Part shown: one piece after another, positions 1-8,101 of the stretch
Numbering within the stretch: the stretch's first letter is position 1
How the letters are laid out: each line of letters opens with the position of its first letter
Source: Candidatus Dechloromonas phosphorivorans
GTDB lineage: Bacteria > Pseudomonadota > Gammaproteobacteria > Burkholderiales > Rhodocyclaceae
Assembly: GCA_016721185.1 (NCBI GenBank)
Contig: JADKIP010000013.1
Coordinates: 90,001 to 154,000 of the forward strand
Length of the DNA: 64,000 nucleotides
Reading direction: 5' to 3'
Notes under the pieces: generated by a model
Told to the model about the DNA's origin: nothing
Seen by the model: only the letters and a program-made list of their open reading frames with translations
Databases searched by the model: none
Position numbers and translations under genes: made by a program

Positions 1-1
1 A

Positions 2-448
2 CTGCAGTCGGTCGCCAAGGGCGGGCTTGATCTGGGGCAGCTGGAAGATGAGGCCGAGAAAAAAGAGGCTGAAAAGGCTGCTGATGAATACAAAGAATTG
101 CTTGAGAAGGTAAAGAGCGCGCTGGGTGAAAAGGTGAAGGATGTTCGAGTCACTTATCGTTTGACCGATTCACCCTCTTGCCTCGTTTCTGATGAGCATG
201 ACCCATCAGGTAATTTGGCACGTCTGATGAAGGCCGCCGGTCAGCCGGCACCGAATGCCAAGCCGATCCTCGAAATCAATCCGCATCATCCGGCAGTGAT
301 GCGCCTGAAGTCCGAGGAAAGTCGTTTTGACGACTGGGCCGCACTGCTTTTCGAGCAGGCCTTGTTGGCCGAAGGTGGTCAGCTTGATGATCCTGCAGGC
401 TTTGTTAAACGCATCAATGATTTGATGATGGCTTTGTCCGGAAAATAA
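2..448 (+). CDS. htpG: Molecular chaperone HtpG (Hsp90), C-terminal part
   Basis: The gene starts before the window; only the last 148 codons are present, in the frame beginning at base 2. HtpG is the cytosolic ATP-dependent Hsp90 chaperone. The visible part matches its C-terminal dimerisation domain: a charged helix rich in E and K, a segment VRVTYRLTDSPSCLVSDE, then LEINPHHPAVMRL and a C-terminal helical region ending MMALSGK. These are characteristic Hsp90 C-terminal sequences. The N-terminal ATPase domain cannot be checked. A hairpin terminator follows about 50 bases downstream, so this is the end of its transcript. Confidence 0.93.
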   Translation: MQSVAKGGLDLGQLEDEAEKKEAEKAADEYKELLEKVKSALGEKVKDVRVTYRLTDSPSCLVSDEHDPSGNLARLMKAAGQPAPNAKPILEINPHHPAVMRLKSEESRFDDWAALLFEQALLAEGGQLDDPAGFVKRINDLMMALSGK

Positions 449-460
449 GCTTTAACGCGC

Positions 461-496
461 TTGCTGCGGTCAACGCCAAAATTAGGGCAAAAACGA
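461..496 (+). repeat. Dispersed uptake-sequence-like motif, copy 1
   Basis: Intergenic copy with full core TTGCTGCGGTCAACG at 461-475, followed by two A tracts (AAAATT, then AAAAA) about ten bases apart. It lies between htpG and its terminator. Confidence 0.7.
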
Positions 497-523
497 GAAC
501 GGGGCGATGAGCCCCGTTTTCTT
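497..523 (+). terminator. Rho-independent terminator of htpG
   Basis: ACGGGGC and GCCCCGT pair around a short GATGA loop and are followed by TTTTC, a standard intrinsic terminator directly downstream of htpG. Confidence 0.75.
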
Positions 524-552
524 TGCAGCTTTTGATCCCGAACAATCTGAAC

Positions 553-774
553 ATGAATCCTGAAGATCTTTTATTACTGATTACCCGTAGCATGCCTTAC
601 GGCAAGTACAAGGGACGTCTAATTGCCGATTTGCCGGGTAATTACCTGAATTGGTTTGCTCGTGAGGGGTTTCCTGAGGGGGAGATTGGCCGTTTGTTGG
701 CATTGATGCAGGAAGTCGATCATAACGGACTTTCTTCACTGCTTGATCCCTTGCGCAAGCCCAAGTTAAATTGA
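553..774 (+). CDS. DUF3820 family small protein
   Basis: A 73-residue protein starting at ATG 553; an upstream in-frame TTG at 523 would overlap the htpG terminator and is less likely. The sequence MPYGKYKGRLIADLPGNYLNWF is the hallmark of the DUF3820 (putative quorum-sensing-regulated virulence factor) family, and the length is typical. No biochemical role is firmly established. It is soluble, with no signal peptide or membrane helix. The gene stands alone between two terminators, so it is probably monocistronic. Confidence 0.8.
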   Translation: MNPEDLLLLITRSMPYGKYKGRLIADLPGNYLNWFAREGFPEGEIGRLLALMQEVDHNGLSSLLDPLRKPKLN

Positions 775-777
775 AAA

Positions 778-803
778 GTGCCAGTTAAAAGCTTAACTGG
801 CAC
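778..803 (-). terminator. Terminator of the Cys-repeat protein gene
   Basis: GTGCCAGTTAA and TTAACTGGCAC form a perfect 11-bp stem with loop AAGC. On the minus strand the stem is followed by TTTTCAATTT, so it best terminates the minus-strand gene ending at 826. It could also serve the convergent DUF3820 gene. Confidence 0.65.
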
Positions 804-825
804 AGGGGGAACAGTAGCGTGACGA

Positions 826-1350
826 CTACTTGACGCTGAACTGTTCTCGCAGGCAGGCCTTATGCTCTGGGCCAAACTTGTCCTTACAAGCTTCACGCGC
901 CTTGTTGTGTAGTTCGCAACGTTTTGGATCTGCCGCGGTGTTGCATTCGACGGCCGGCATTTTCTGTTGGGCGCATTGACGGAAGGCTGGGCCGGTCTGC
1001 CCTTTGCATTCCTGATACACCTTCTTGCGCGCTTCGCATTGCTGTGGGTTGCCCGACTTGCCACAATCAAAATTCTGCATTTGTTCAGCCATGCATTGGC
1101 GACGGTTTGGACCAGCTATATCCTTGCATGCTTCGCGAGCCTGGATTCGAGCTTGTTGATGTGCCTTGCATGCCTCGGGATTTGCTGATTGCATGCAATC
1201 TCGCGATCCGCCAGGGCCGGCGCCACGCTGACCAACTCCTGCGCCGCTCATCCCAGAGCCTCCCATGCCCGGTCCGGGCTGTGCCATGACCGGCATACAT
1301 AAAATGGATGCCATCAGCGCGCTGCCAATCATCATTAAACGAGTGTTCAT
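826..1350 (-). CDS. Secreted protein with three four-cysteine repeats
   Basis: 174 residues. An N-terminal signal peptide (MNTRLMMIGSALMASILCMPVMA) is followed by a Gly/Met/Pro-rich linker, then three tandem repeats of about 35-40 residues. Each repeat has four Cys in the pattern C-x8-C-x9(13)-C-x10-C, with a conserved GP before the last Cys; the first repeat has a four-residue insertion. The even Cys number and export suggest disulfide-bonded small domains in the periplasm or outside. I do not recognise a named family. A clear AGGAG lies upstream of the ATG. The gene is convergent with the DUF3820 gene and divergent from the PilB-like gene. Confidence 0.75.
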   Translation of the reverse strand: MNTRLMMIGSALMASILCMPVMAQPGPGMGGSGMSGAGVGQRGAGPGGSRDCMQSANPEACKAHQQARIQAREACKDIAGPNRRQCMAEQMQNFDCGKSGNPQQCEARKKVYQECKGQTGPAFRQCAQQKMPAVECNTAADPKRCELHNKAREACKDKFGPEHKACLREQFSVK

Positions 1351-1484
1351 GACTATCTCCTTTTGGTTGGTTCGCTTTTATTTTAGGACGACTCAAGCCG
1401 TGTATTGCGCCGAAGTGTAAATGAGTGCAAACGGAAGGCGGGATGCTTACAAAGCGTTACGTATGCCATGCTATATTTCTTCGT

Positions 1485-3269
1485 ATGACTGAAAACAATG
1501 TACACGAGCACCGCCTGACGATTTCCGAAGTGCTCGAGTGGATGGTCGCCGATGGTCTGGTCGAGCGCGATGTTGCCGATGTCCTGAAGGCTGAACGGCG
1601 CTTGCATGGCGGTAAGGTTCATCCTTTGATCGTGCTGGCAGATCAAAAATGGCGCACGATAAATTCGCCGGTACGGCTACTGACCCTTGAAGTGCTGACC
1701 GAGTGGCTGGCACAAAAAACCTGCCTCGATTATCTGCATATCGACCCGTTGAAAATTGATTTCACCGGGGTGGCGGAAGTCATGTCGAGCGCCTATGCGG
1801 CCCGCTTTGGCATCCTGCCCGTGCAGGTAACAACGCGCGAAGTGGTCGTGGCAACAGCGGAGCCTTTTCTGCGGGCCTGGACAGAAGATCTCAAGCCTAT
1901 CCTGCGCAAGGAAATTCGCCTTGTCATGGCTAACCCTGAAGATATCGAGCGCTATTTGGTCGAATTCTTCAACCTGGCCAAGTCGGTCAAGAAAGCGGCG
2001 GCCAAAGGGGAAATTAGCTCCGGGTTGTCGAGTTTTGAGCAACTGGTTGAACTGGGCAAGGTCAATAAGCAGTTCGATGCCAATGACCAACATATCGTTC
2101 ATATTGTGGATTGGCTTTGGCAATACGCTTTCGATCAGCGCGCTTCGGATATTCACATTGAACCGCGTCGCGATATGGGCATTGTCCGTTTCCGGATTGA
2201 TGGCGTACTGCATCAGGTCTATCAAATCCCGATGACGGTAATGAATGCGATGACCAGCCGTATCAAGTTGCTGGGGCGCATGGATGTGATCGAGAAACGT
2301 CGACCGCAAGACGGCCGGGTCAAGACGCGGACACCGGCCGGACGAGAGGTTGAACTCCGTTTGTCGACGCTGCCGACAGCCTTCGGCGAAAAGTTGGTGA
2401 TGCGGATTTTTGATCCCGAAGTACTGGTCCGTGATTTGCGCTCCCTTGGGTTTTCGGAAGAGGATCAGACGCGCTGGAAGCAGATGACCAAGTCGCCCAA
2501 CGGCATCATTCTGGTGACTGGCCCGACCGGTTCCGGCAAGACAACGACGCTTTATACAACCTTGAAGCAACTGGCGACGCCCGAGGTGAATGTCTGCACC
2601 ATTGAAGATCCGATCGAAATGGTTGAACAGTCGTTTAATCAGATGCAAGTGCAGCACAGTATCAATATCGGGTTTGTCGATGGAATTCGGGCCTTGATGC
2701 GGCAGGATCCGGATATCGTGATGATCGGTGAAATCCGTGATCTGGAAACGGCCGAAATGGCGATTCAGGCCGCTTTGACCGGGCACCTTGTGTTGTCGAC
2801 ATTGCACACCAATGATGCACCATCGGCGATTACTCGCCTGCTTGATTTGGGGGTGCCTGCCTATCTGATCAACTCAACCCTGCTTGGTGTCATGGCGCAG
2901 CGCCTGGTTCGCACGCTTTGCCCGCACTGCAAGACGCCTTATCCGACGAGGGAAGAGCAACGGTCGACCTGGCGCTCGCTGGTTGCGCCCTGGAAATCCG
3001 GCGAGCCGGCGCAAATGTATGAGCCGGTGGGTTGTCTGGAATGCCGAATGACCGGTTATAGCGGCCGGGTTGGTATCTATGAAATTCTGGTGAACTCGCC
3101 TGAAATTCGTAAGTTGATCAAGCCATTAACCGATATCCCCAAGGTGCGTGAGCAGGCGTATCGGGAGGGAATGCGTCCGCTGCGTATTTCCGGTGCGCTG
3201 AAGGTGGCACAAGGTACCACCTCGCTAGAGGAGGTCATCAAGGTGGCTCCGCCGGCAGATGAGGGCTAA
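1485..3269 (+). CDS. GspE/PilB-family secretion/pilus assembly ATPase
   Basis: 594 residues from ATG 1485; an in-frame GTG at 1425 would add a basic, non-conserved leader. It has an N-terminal GspE-type domain and a C-terminal hexameric ATPase domain. Visible motifs: Walker A GPTGSGKTT near residue 346, Asp box CTIEDPIEM, Walker B DPDIVMIGEIRD, His box LVLSTLHTNDA, and the zinc tetracysteine CPHC...CLEC before GRVGIYEIL. Such ATPases power type IV pilus extension or type II secretion from the cytoplasmic face of the inner membrane. No pilC, pilD or gsp genes adjoin it, so it is an orphan and its system cannot be named. It may be a second PilB-like paralogue. Confidence 0.85.
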   Translation: MTENNVHEHRLTISEVLEWMVADGLVERDVADVLKAERRLHGGKVHPLIVLADQKWRTINSPVRLLTLEVLTEWLAQKTCLDYLHIDPLKIDFTGVAEVMSSAYAARFGILPVQVTTREVVVATAEPFLRAWTEDLKPILRKEIRLVMANPEDIERYLVEFFNLAKSVKKAAAKGEISSGLSSFEQLVELGKVNKQFDANDQHIVHIVDWLWQYAFDQRASDIHIEPRRDMGIVRFRIDGVLHQVYQIPMTVMNAMTSRIKLLGRMDVIEKRRPQDGRVKTRTPAGREVELRLSTLPTAFGEKLVMRIFDPEVLVRDLRSLGFSEEDQTRWKQMTKSPNGIILVTGPTGSGKTTTLYTTLKQLATPEVNVCTIEDPIEMVEQSFNQMQVQHSINIGFVDGIRALMRQDPDIVMIGEIRDLETAEMAIQAALTGHLVLSTLHTNDAPSAITRLLDLGVPAYLINSTLLGVMAQRLVRTLCPHCKTPYPTREEQRSTWRSLVAPWKSGEPAQMYEPVGCLECRMTGYSGRVGIYEILVNSPEIRKLIKPLTDIPKVREQAYREGMRPLRISGALKVAQGTTSLEEVIKVAPPADEG

Positions 3270-3296
3270 GCGGCTGCGATAGCCCCCGCTGCGGGT

Positions 3297-3728
3297 TCAG
3301 AACAGGCTGGATTTGCGGCGAACCGCATCGACATAAGCCATCGCGTCCATCGGTCGGCCCTCACGCTGGCCACGCCAAATCGTTTCACCCAGACACTCAA
3401 GCAGCACATGTTCAGCATCGTGCTGATCCATCCGGGAACGCAGGCTGTCGAAAGCTGCACGGATACCCGGTGGCTGATCGATACTGACCTGCTCATAAAT
3501 CGCCAGATGCAGTGAAAGGTGGAGGAACGGGTTCATTTCTCCCCCTTCCGGCATCCATTCCTTTTCCAGCGCGCCCGCCGTATCGGCGAGCAGGGCATGG
3601 TATTCCGGGTGACGGACGGCCAGATCGGCAGCGGTAACTTCAGCACCGACCAAAGGCAGACGTTCCAGGTGTTTTTTCCAGGCATCGCAGAAAAACTGGC
3701 GAACCTGATCGCGTGATGGACTAAACAT
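3297..3728 (-). CDS. DUF1841 family protein
   Basis: 143 residues from ATG at 3728 (MFSPSRDQVRQFF); an upstream in-frame Met adds 11 residues not typical of the family. The pattern FLHLSLHLAIYEQVSIDQPPGI and a C-terminal HVLLECLGETIW match DUF1841, a small soluble family of betaproteobacteria with no proven function. It lies downstream of nth on the same strand, a neighbourhood often seen for this family, so co-transcription is plausible although 135 bases separate them. Confidence 0.8.
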   Translation of the reverse strand: MFSPSRDQVRQFFCDAWKKHLERLPLVGAEVTAADLAVRHPEYHALLADTAGALEKEWMPEGGEMNPFLHLSLHLAIYEQVSIDQPPGIRAAFDSLRSRMDQHDAEHVLLECLGETIWRGQREGRPMDAMAYVDAVRRKSSLF

Positions 3729-3863
3729 GGCTGCTTTCAAAAAATTGGGTAATAACCGCATGGCGGGACAAGGGCGTGTTTCGGCTGCTGCACGCCGCAG
3801 CGAAGACTGTCGGCAGGGTGTTGTGGTGAGATAAAGACCTCGAGATCAGGTGGCTAATCAACG

Positions 3864-4496
3864 TCATGTGCTCCTGCCCTTGAAGCGGCAGAGGTCAGCG
3901 ACGACGCAGCGCTCGCATTCTGGTTTACGTGCTTTGCAGACGTAGCGCCCGTGCAGGATTAGCCAATGGTGAGCATCCTTTTTATATTCATCCGGCGTGA
4001 CTCGCAACAGCTCCTGTTCGACATCGACGACGGTTTTTCCGGGGGCCAGACCCGTTCGGTTGCCGAGCCGGAAAATGTGTGTATCGACGGCGATGGTCGG
4101 CTCGCCAAAGGCAGTGTTGAGCACGACATTCGCCGTCTTACGCCCCACGCCGGGCAGAGCTTCGAGACTGGTCCGGTCATTCGGTACCTCGCCGCCATGC
4201 CGTTCCAGCAGGATACGGCAGGTGGCGATAACGTTTTTGGCCTTGGTTCGGTAAAGACCAATTGTCTTGATGTATTCGCTCAGTCCTTCAATGCCGAGTT
4301 CAGCCATTTTTTCTGGCGTCGGCGCCACCGGGAACAGGCGAGCCGTGGCTTTATTGACACCCACGTCAGTCGCTTGTGCCGAGAGAATGACCGCAATCAG
4401 CAATTGAAATGTTGAGGTGTAGCTAAGTTCGGTCGTGGGCGCCGGATTTGCGGCGCGCAAACGGGCGTAGAACTGCTCAATATCGGCTTTTTTCAC
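3864..4496 (-). CDS. nth: Endonuclease III
   Basis: 210 residues. A bifunctional DNA glycosylase/AP lyase that removes oxidised pyrimidines in base excision repair. The helix-hairpin-helix LPGVGRKTANVV carries catalytic Lys120, and VDTH carries catalytic Asp138. The 4Fe-4S ligands are Cys187, 194, 197 and 203 (C-x6-C-x2-C-x5-C). All these positions coincide with the E. coli enzyme. In E. coli nth ends the rsx/rnf operon; here a diguanylate cyclase and an RlmN-like gene separate it from rnfE. The start is divergent from the diguanylate cyclase with a 25-bp inverted repeat between them. Confidence 0.96.
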   Translation of the reverse strand: MKKADIEQFYARLRAANPAPTTELSYTSTFQLLIAVILSAQATDVGVNKATARLFPVAPTPEKMAELGIEGLSEYIKTIGLYRTKAKNVIATCRILLERHGGEVPNDRTSLEALPGVGRKTANVVLNTAFGEPTIAVDTHIFRLGNRTGLAPGKTVVDVEQELLRVTPDEYKKDAHHWLILHGRYVCKARKPECERCVVADLCRFKGRST

Positions 4497-4526
4497 GGCT
4501 TATCGGCGAGGGTGGGTTGTCAGGCG

Positions 4527-4551
4527 TTGGAGAATACGCGATATTCTCCAA
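4527..4551. promoter_or_regulatory. Perfect inverted repeat between divergent genes
   Basis: TTGGAGAATA and TATTCTCCAA form 10-bp arms around a 5-base centre (CGCGA), midway between the starts of nth (4496) and the GGDEF gene (4577). The position suits an operator for a dimeric regulator controlling one or both genes; the regulator is unknown. There is no T-run, so a terminator is unlikely. Confidence 0.5.
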
Positions 4552-4576
4552 AGTGAATTTTACCTGACAGAGAAGA

Positions 4577-5566
4577 GTGAACACGCCAATGCCGCTGCCT
4601 CCCGACGAAGACAAAATTGTTCTTACCCAACTGGTGGAAGGCAATCCTGTGGCGACGATCGTCATCGACGCGCAGCATCGGGTGACGCATTGGAATCGTG
4701 CCTGCGCTCAACTGACCGGCATGGCGGCGGAGCAAACAATCGGCACTTCGGAGCAGTGGCGAGCGTTTTACGCTGAGCCTCGACCGATTATGGCGGATCT
4801 GATTATCGATGGTGCGCTGGAAGCTGCGGTCGACCGGTTGTATCATGGCAAATTCAAACGTTCCGAGCTGATCGAAGGGGCTTTTGAGGCAGAGGATTTT
4901 TTCCCTGCATTTGGTCAAGGGGGCCGCTGGCTGTTCTTCACCGCGGCCGCTATTCGCAATGCCCAGGGTGAAGTGATCGGTGCCATTGAAACGCTGCAGG
5001 ATGTCACGGCGCGTCGGAACGCCGAAGAGGCCTTGCGTGAAAGTGAAGAGCGCTATCGTCAGCTCAGCCTGACAGACTCATTGACTGGCCTGTACAACTC
5101 ACGGTATCTGCATCAGCGACTGCAAAGCGAAATGGAGCGGGCTGCCCGTTACCAGCGGCCACTGGCCTTGCTGGTTCTCGATTGCGATAACTTCAAGTCA
5201 GTCAATGATCGTTTTGGCCATCTCGATGGCGACAAGGTCCTGCAAGCGCTTGCGGGCGTGATTGGTCGCTGCTTGCGTAACTCCGATAGTGGTTTTCGCT
5301 ATGGTGGTGAAGAGTTCATCCTGCTCTTGCCTGAAACGACCGGTGAAGCAGCGCACATCCTCGCGGAACGCTTGCGTGCCGGCTTTGCTAATGAGGCAAT
5401 CGAGTCCGGTTCCGGGTTGCCGATTACTTGTACCGTAAGTATTGGTGTGGCCGAATCGGTGGCCGGTGAATCCGAGAGTTCCCTGATTCGACGTGCCGAT
5501 GTCGCGTGTTATGAAGCAAAAAGGCGTGGCAAAAACTGTGTTTTTGTTGCGATACCAGCCGCTTAA
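4577..5566 (+). CDS. PAS-GGDEF diguanylate cyclase
   Basis: 329 residues from GTG 4577 (AGAGAAGA just upstream); an ATG at 4589 is an alternative. An N-terminal PAS domain (about 15-140, including VTHWNRACAQLTGM) precedes a GGDEF domain (about 165-325). The active-site loop reads RYGGEEF near residue 243, a functional variant. An allosteric I-site RxxD (RNSD) lies five residues before it, so product feedback inhibition is expected. It would make cyclic di-GMP from GTP in response to a PAS-sensed cue. No transmembrane segment is visible, so it is cytosolic. Confidence 0.92.
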   Translation: MNTPMPLPPDEDKIVLTQLVEGNPVATIVIDAQHRVTHWNRACAQLTGMAAEQTIGTSEQWRAFYAEPRPIMADLIIDGALEAAVDRLYHGKFKRSELIEGAFEAEDFFPAFGQGGRWLFFTAAAIRNAQGEVIGAIETLQDVTARRNAEEALRESEERYRQLSLTDSLTGLYNSRYLHQRLQSEMERAARYQRPLALLVLDCDNFKSVNDRFGHLDGDKVLQALAGVIGRCLRNSDSGFRYGGEEFILLLPETTGEAAHILAERLRAGFANEAIESGSGLPITCTVSIGVAESVAGESESSLIRRADVACYEAKRRGKNCVFVAIPAA

Positions 5567-5598
5567 AAAACGCCGATTTATTCAGTTGACCGCAGCAA
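5561..5598 (-). repeat. Dispersed uptake-sequence-like motif, copy in 5.58 kb gap
   Basis: Core GTTGACCGCAGCAA at 5585-5598 lies between the convergent ends of the GGDEF and RlmN-like genes. Read on the minus strand the core is followed by two A/T tracts (GAATAAAT and GTTTTTT) one helical turn apart. Confidence 0.65.
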
Positions 5599-5615
5599 CT
5601 CGCCAGATCGGCGGC

Positions 5616-6707
5616 CTAATCGCCGATGGCGTCTTTGTCCGCAGGAGCCTTAGCCGTTGGCTGACGTGCTGAAAAATTCAGGGACACGGACTTTTTCTCC
5701 TTGGGCACTGCCGACCTTGCTCGCAGTTGCCCGCAACCGCCATCAATATCCTGCCCGGCAGAATTGCGCAGTTTGGTCAGGATGTGGCGTGAATGCAGGC
5801 TTTTGGCCAGTGCGATTGCCCGATCTTGTGATGGTCGCTTGAAACCCAGATCGTCGATCGTGTTGTAAGGGATCAAATTCATGATGGCGTATTTGCCGGT
5901 GAGCAGGCGGACGATAGCGTCCATTTCCTCTTCGCTGTCATTGATCCCTTCCAGCAAAGTCCATTGGTACTGGATCGGGTACGCCGTGCGGCGAGCGTAT
6001 TGCTCACCGAGTTCAACCAGTTCAGCCGGGTCGATGCGGGGCGCTTTGGGCAGCAGGCGAGCGCGTAACTCGGCATTGGTTGAATGCAGCGACAAGGCGA
6101 GGGCTGGTTTGACGGTTTCCAGGGGCAGCCGCTCAAAAACCCGCAGATCGCCGACCGTCGAAAAAACCAGATTTTTATGACCGATGCCGCCCGCGGTACC
6201 GAGCAGGTCGATGGCTTCCAGTACATTTTCCAGGTTGTGCGCCGGTTCGCCCATGCCCATGAAAACCACCCGTTTAACCGGCCGTCTGGCACGGGCGAGC
6301 ACGACTTGGGCAACGATCTCGGCGCTATCGACCTGGCGCAACAAGCCATCGCGGCCAGTCATGCAGAAAACGCAACCGACGGCACAGCCGACCTGGGTCG
6401 ATACGCACAGGCCATCGCGCGGCAAAAGTACGCTTTCTATCGTCTGACCATCGGCTAGTTCGACGAGCAGGCGTTCCGAGCCATCCTCACCGGGATGGCT
6501 GGAGCGCAGGCGAGCCAGTCCGCTCAGTTCCGCGGCAAGGCAGGGCAGGGCGCTGCGCAGTTCAAGGGGATGAAAATCTTCGGCAGGCCGGCGACGCGGA
6601 CCACTCGCCAGCGGTTGGGCCTGCAGCCAGGCGCGCATGATGCGCTCTTCGTGACAGGTTTTCGCCCCATGTGTACGCAGGGTTTGACGGATTTGTTCGA
6701 TACGCAT
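5616..6707 (-). CDS. RlmN-family radical SAM RNA methyltransferase (paralogue)
   Basis: 363 residues. The radical SAM cluster reads C-AVG-C-VF-C, preceded seven residues upstream by the Cys equivalent to E. coli RlmN Cys118 (LCVSTQVGC). The partner catalytic Cys is in DGGCGQL. All residues for the RlmN/Cfr-type mechanism (C2/C8 methylation of an adenine in 23S rRNA or tRNA) are therefore present. The sequence VGCVFCMTGRDGLLRQ differs from the usual RlmN CAL.C.FC form, and the classical rlmN neighbours (ndk, pilF) are absent, so I call it a second paralogue. Its target base is not predictable. A 25-residue basic C-terminal tail is unusual. It follows rnfE on the same strand with a 42-base gap. 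Confidence 0.85.
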   Translation of the reverse strand: MRIEQIRQTLRTHGAKTCHEERIMRAWLQAQPLASGPRRRPAEDFHPLELRSALPCLAAELSGLARLRSSHPGEDGSERLLVELADGQTIESVLLPRDGLCVSTQVGCAVGCVFCMTGRDGLLRQVDSAEIVAQVVLARARRPVKRVVFMGMGEPAHNLENVLEAIDLLGTAGGIGHKNLVFSTVGDLRVFERLPLETVKPALALSLHSTNAELRARLLPKAPRIDPAELVELGEQYARRTAYPIQYQWTLLEGINDSEEEMDAIVRLLTGKYAIMNLIPYNTIDDLGFKRPSQDRAIALAKSLHSRHILTKLRNSAGQDIDGGCGQLRARSAVPKEKKSVSLNFSARQPTAKAPADKDAIGD

Positions 6708-6749
6708 GCGGACGTTGCCTCGGCGAAAGCCCGCAGGGGGCCGCGCGTT

Positions 6750-7439
6750 TTAGTGAGAACCCGCCATCGCCACCGGGGCTGGCGGCTTGAGCTTGGCACG
6801 CTCGGCAGCGCGTGCATCCATCCAGTTCTTCCAGGCGATCATGCAGCCAAGCAGGATGAAGGCACCCGGCGGCAGCATGGCAAGCAGGAAGTTGGGGTAG
6901 CTTTCAGGCAACAACTGGATCGGGTGCAGACTCGGGAAAACCATGTCGATACCGCCGAACAGCGTGCCAGCACCGATCAATTCGCGCATGGCGCCGAGCA
7001 GGGCGAGCGTCCATAGCATGCCGACACCCATGAAAATACCGTCGAAAGTAGATTGCAGCGGCGGGTTCTTGGCGGCGAAGGCTTCGACACGGGCGAGCAC
7101 GATACAGTTGGTGACGATCAGCGGAATGAAGATGCCGAGGACCAGATATAGCTCATGCAAATTTGCATTGAAAAGCAGGTCGACCACAGTCACCAGTGCG
7201 GCGACGATCAGGATGAAGACCGGGATGCGGATTTCGTGCGGGATGAAGTTGCGTAGCGCTGAGACGGCGAGATTGGAAATCGCCATGACCAGAATGGTCG
7301 CCAGCGAGAGCATGACGCCGTTAACCGCATTCGTGGTGACCGCCAGCAGCGGGCAGAGCCCCAGAATCTGGGCGATCGAGGAGTTCTGTTTCCAGATGCC
7401 CTTGCCGGCAATGGTCTTGAATTCTTCACGGCTGATCAT
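6750..7439 (-). CDS. rnfE: Rnf electron transport complex subunit E
   Basis: 229 residues from ATG at 7439, overlapping the rnfG stop by four bases (ATGA). Polytopic inner-membrane subunit of the Rnf/Rsx complex, which couples NADH:ferredoxin electron flow to ion transport. The family pattern GIWKQNSSIAQILGLCPLLAVT and six hydrophobic segments are visible. The RnfA/RnfE pair are homologous inverted membrane proteins with an iron site at the Cys in LGLCPLLA. It is the last gene of the operon. Confidence 0.93.
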   Translation of the reverse strand: MISREEFKTIAGKGIWKQNSSIAQILGLCPLLAVTTNAVNGVMLSLATILVMAISNLAVSALRNFIPHEIRIPVFILIVAALVTVVDLLFNANLHELYLVLGIFIPLIVTNCIVLARVEAFAAKNPPLQSTFDGIFMGVGMLWTLALLGAMRELIGAGTLFGGIDMVFPSLHPIQLLPESYPNFLLAMLPPGAFILLGCMIAWKNWMDARAAERAKLKPPAPVAMAGSH

Positions 7440-8101
7440 TTGGCAGCTCCCTCTGAGGAAAACAATTGCTTGCGGTTGGCTTCCGCCCACTTGACGGCTT
7501 TGAACACGGCTTTACTCACCGCACGCGGGGTAACGGTTGCACCCGCGTAGTAATCGATGCGACCGCCATCTTTCTTCAGCTTCCAGTCCTTGTCGGTGAC
7601 CGCCGCCAACGACATGTTCTGGAACTGGGTAATCCACGGCCGGGCCTTGTTCTTGTCCTTCTTCACCTCGACGTAATCGCCGAGGCCCGGGGTTTCCCTG
7701 TGCTGGATGACGCGCACGCCGCTGACCTGACCGTCGGCGCGAATGGCGAGAACCAGACGAATCTTGCCCGAGTAGCCATCGGGCGCCACGGCTTCAAAAA
7801 CCACCGCTGTCGGCTGGCCGGCCAGGCGTGCCCGATAGAGTGTCGAGACGTCGCTCAAGCCTAGTTCGGGTGTCGCGGGCAGACTGATGGTGTCATCAAG
7901 CAGTGCATTGTCGTAGGCATTACGCGGCAACACCTCGTCGATCAATTTCATTTTTTCTTCGGTGGCAGAGGCTTCGATAGCCGGCTTGGTCCACAGATAG
8001 GCCGCTGAGAGCAGGGCGGTAAAAATGATGACGAAGACGAAAAGTATGCCGGCCGTTCGAGCCGCCATGCCCGTCGCGGAAAATTCGCGGGCGCTGCTCA
8101 T
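7436..8101 (-). CDS. rnfG: Rnf complex FMN-binding subunit G
   Basis: 221 residues with one N-terminal transmembrane helix (about 15-37) and a periplasmic FMN-binding domain. The covalent flavinylation motif is seen as AGATVTPRAV near residue 185, FMN being attached to the Thr in known RnfG proteins. Start and stop overlap rnfD and rnfE by four bases each, so translation is coupled. Confidence 0.93.
   Translation of the reverse strand: MSSAREFSATGMAARTAGILFVFVIIFTALLSAAYLWTKPAIEASATEEKMKLIDEVLPRNAYDNALLDDTISLPATPELGLSDVSTLYRARLAGQPTAVVFEAVAPDGYSGKIRLVLAIRADGQVSGVRVIQHRETPGLGDYVEVKKDKNKARPWITQFQNMSLAAVTDKDWKLKKDGGRIDYYAGATVTPRAVSKAVFKAVKWAEANRKQLFSSEGAAK

Noticed and set aside
2299..2310. GTCGACCGCAAG counted as a dispersed-motif variant
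   Set aside because: It encodes the invariant EKRRPQDGR of GspE/PilB ATPases and lacks the A/T tracts, so protein conservation explains it.
1677..2807. 376-codon minus-strand frame in the PilB-like gene
   Set aside because: Shadow of a gene with all ATPase motifs on the plus strand.
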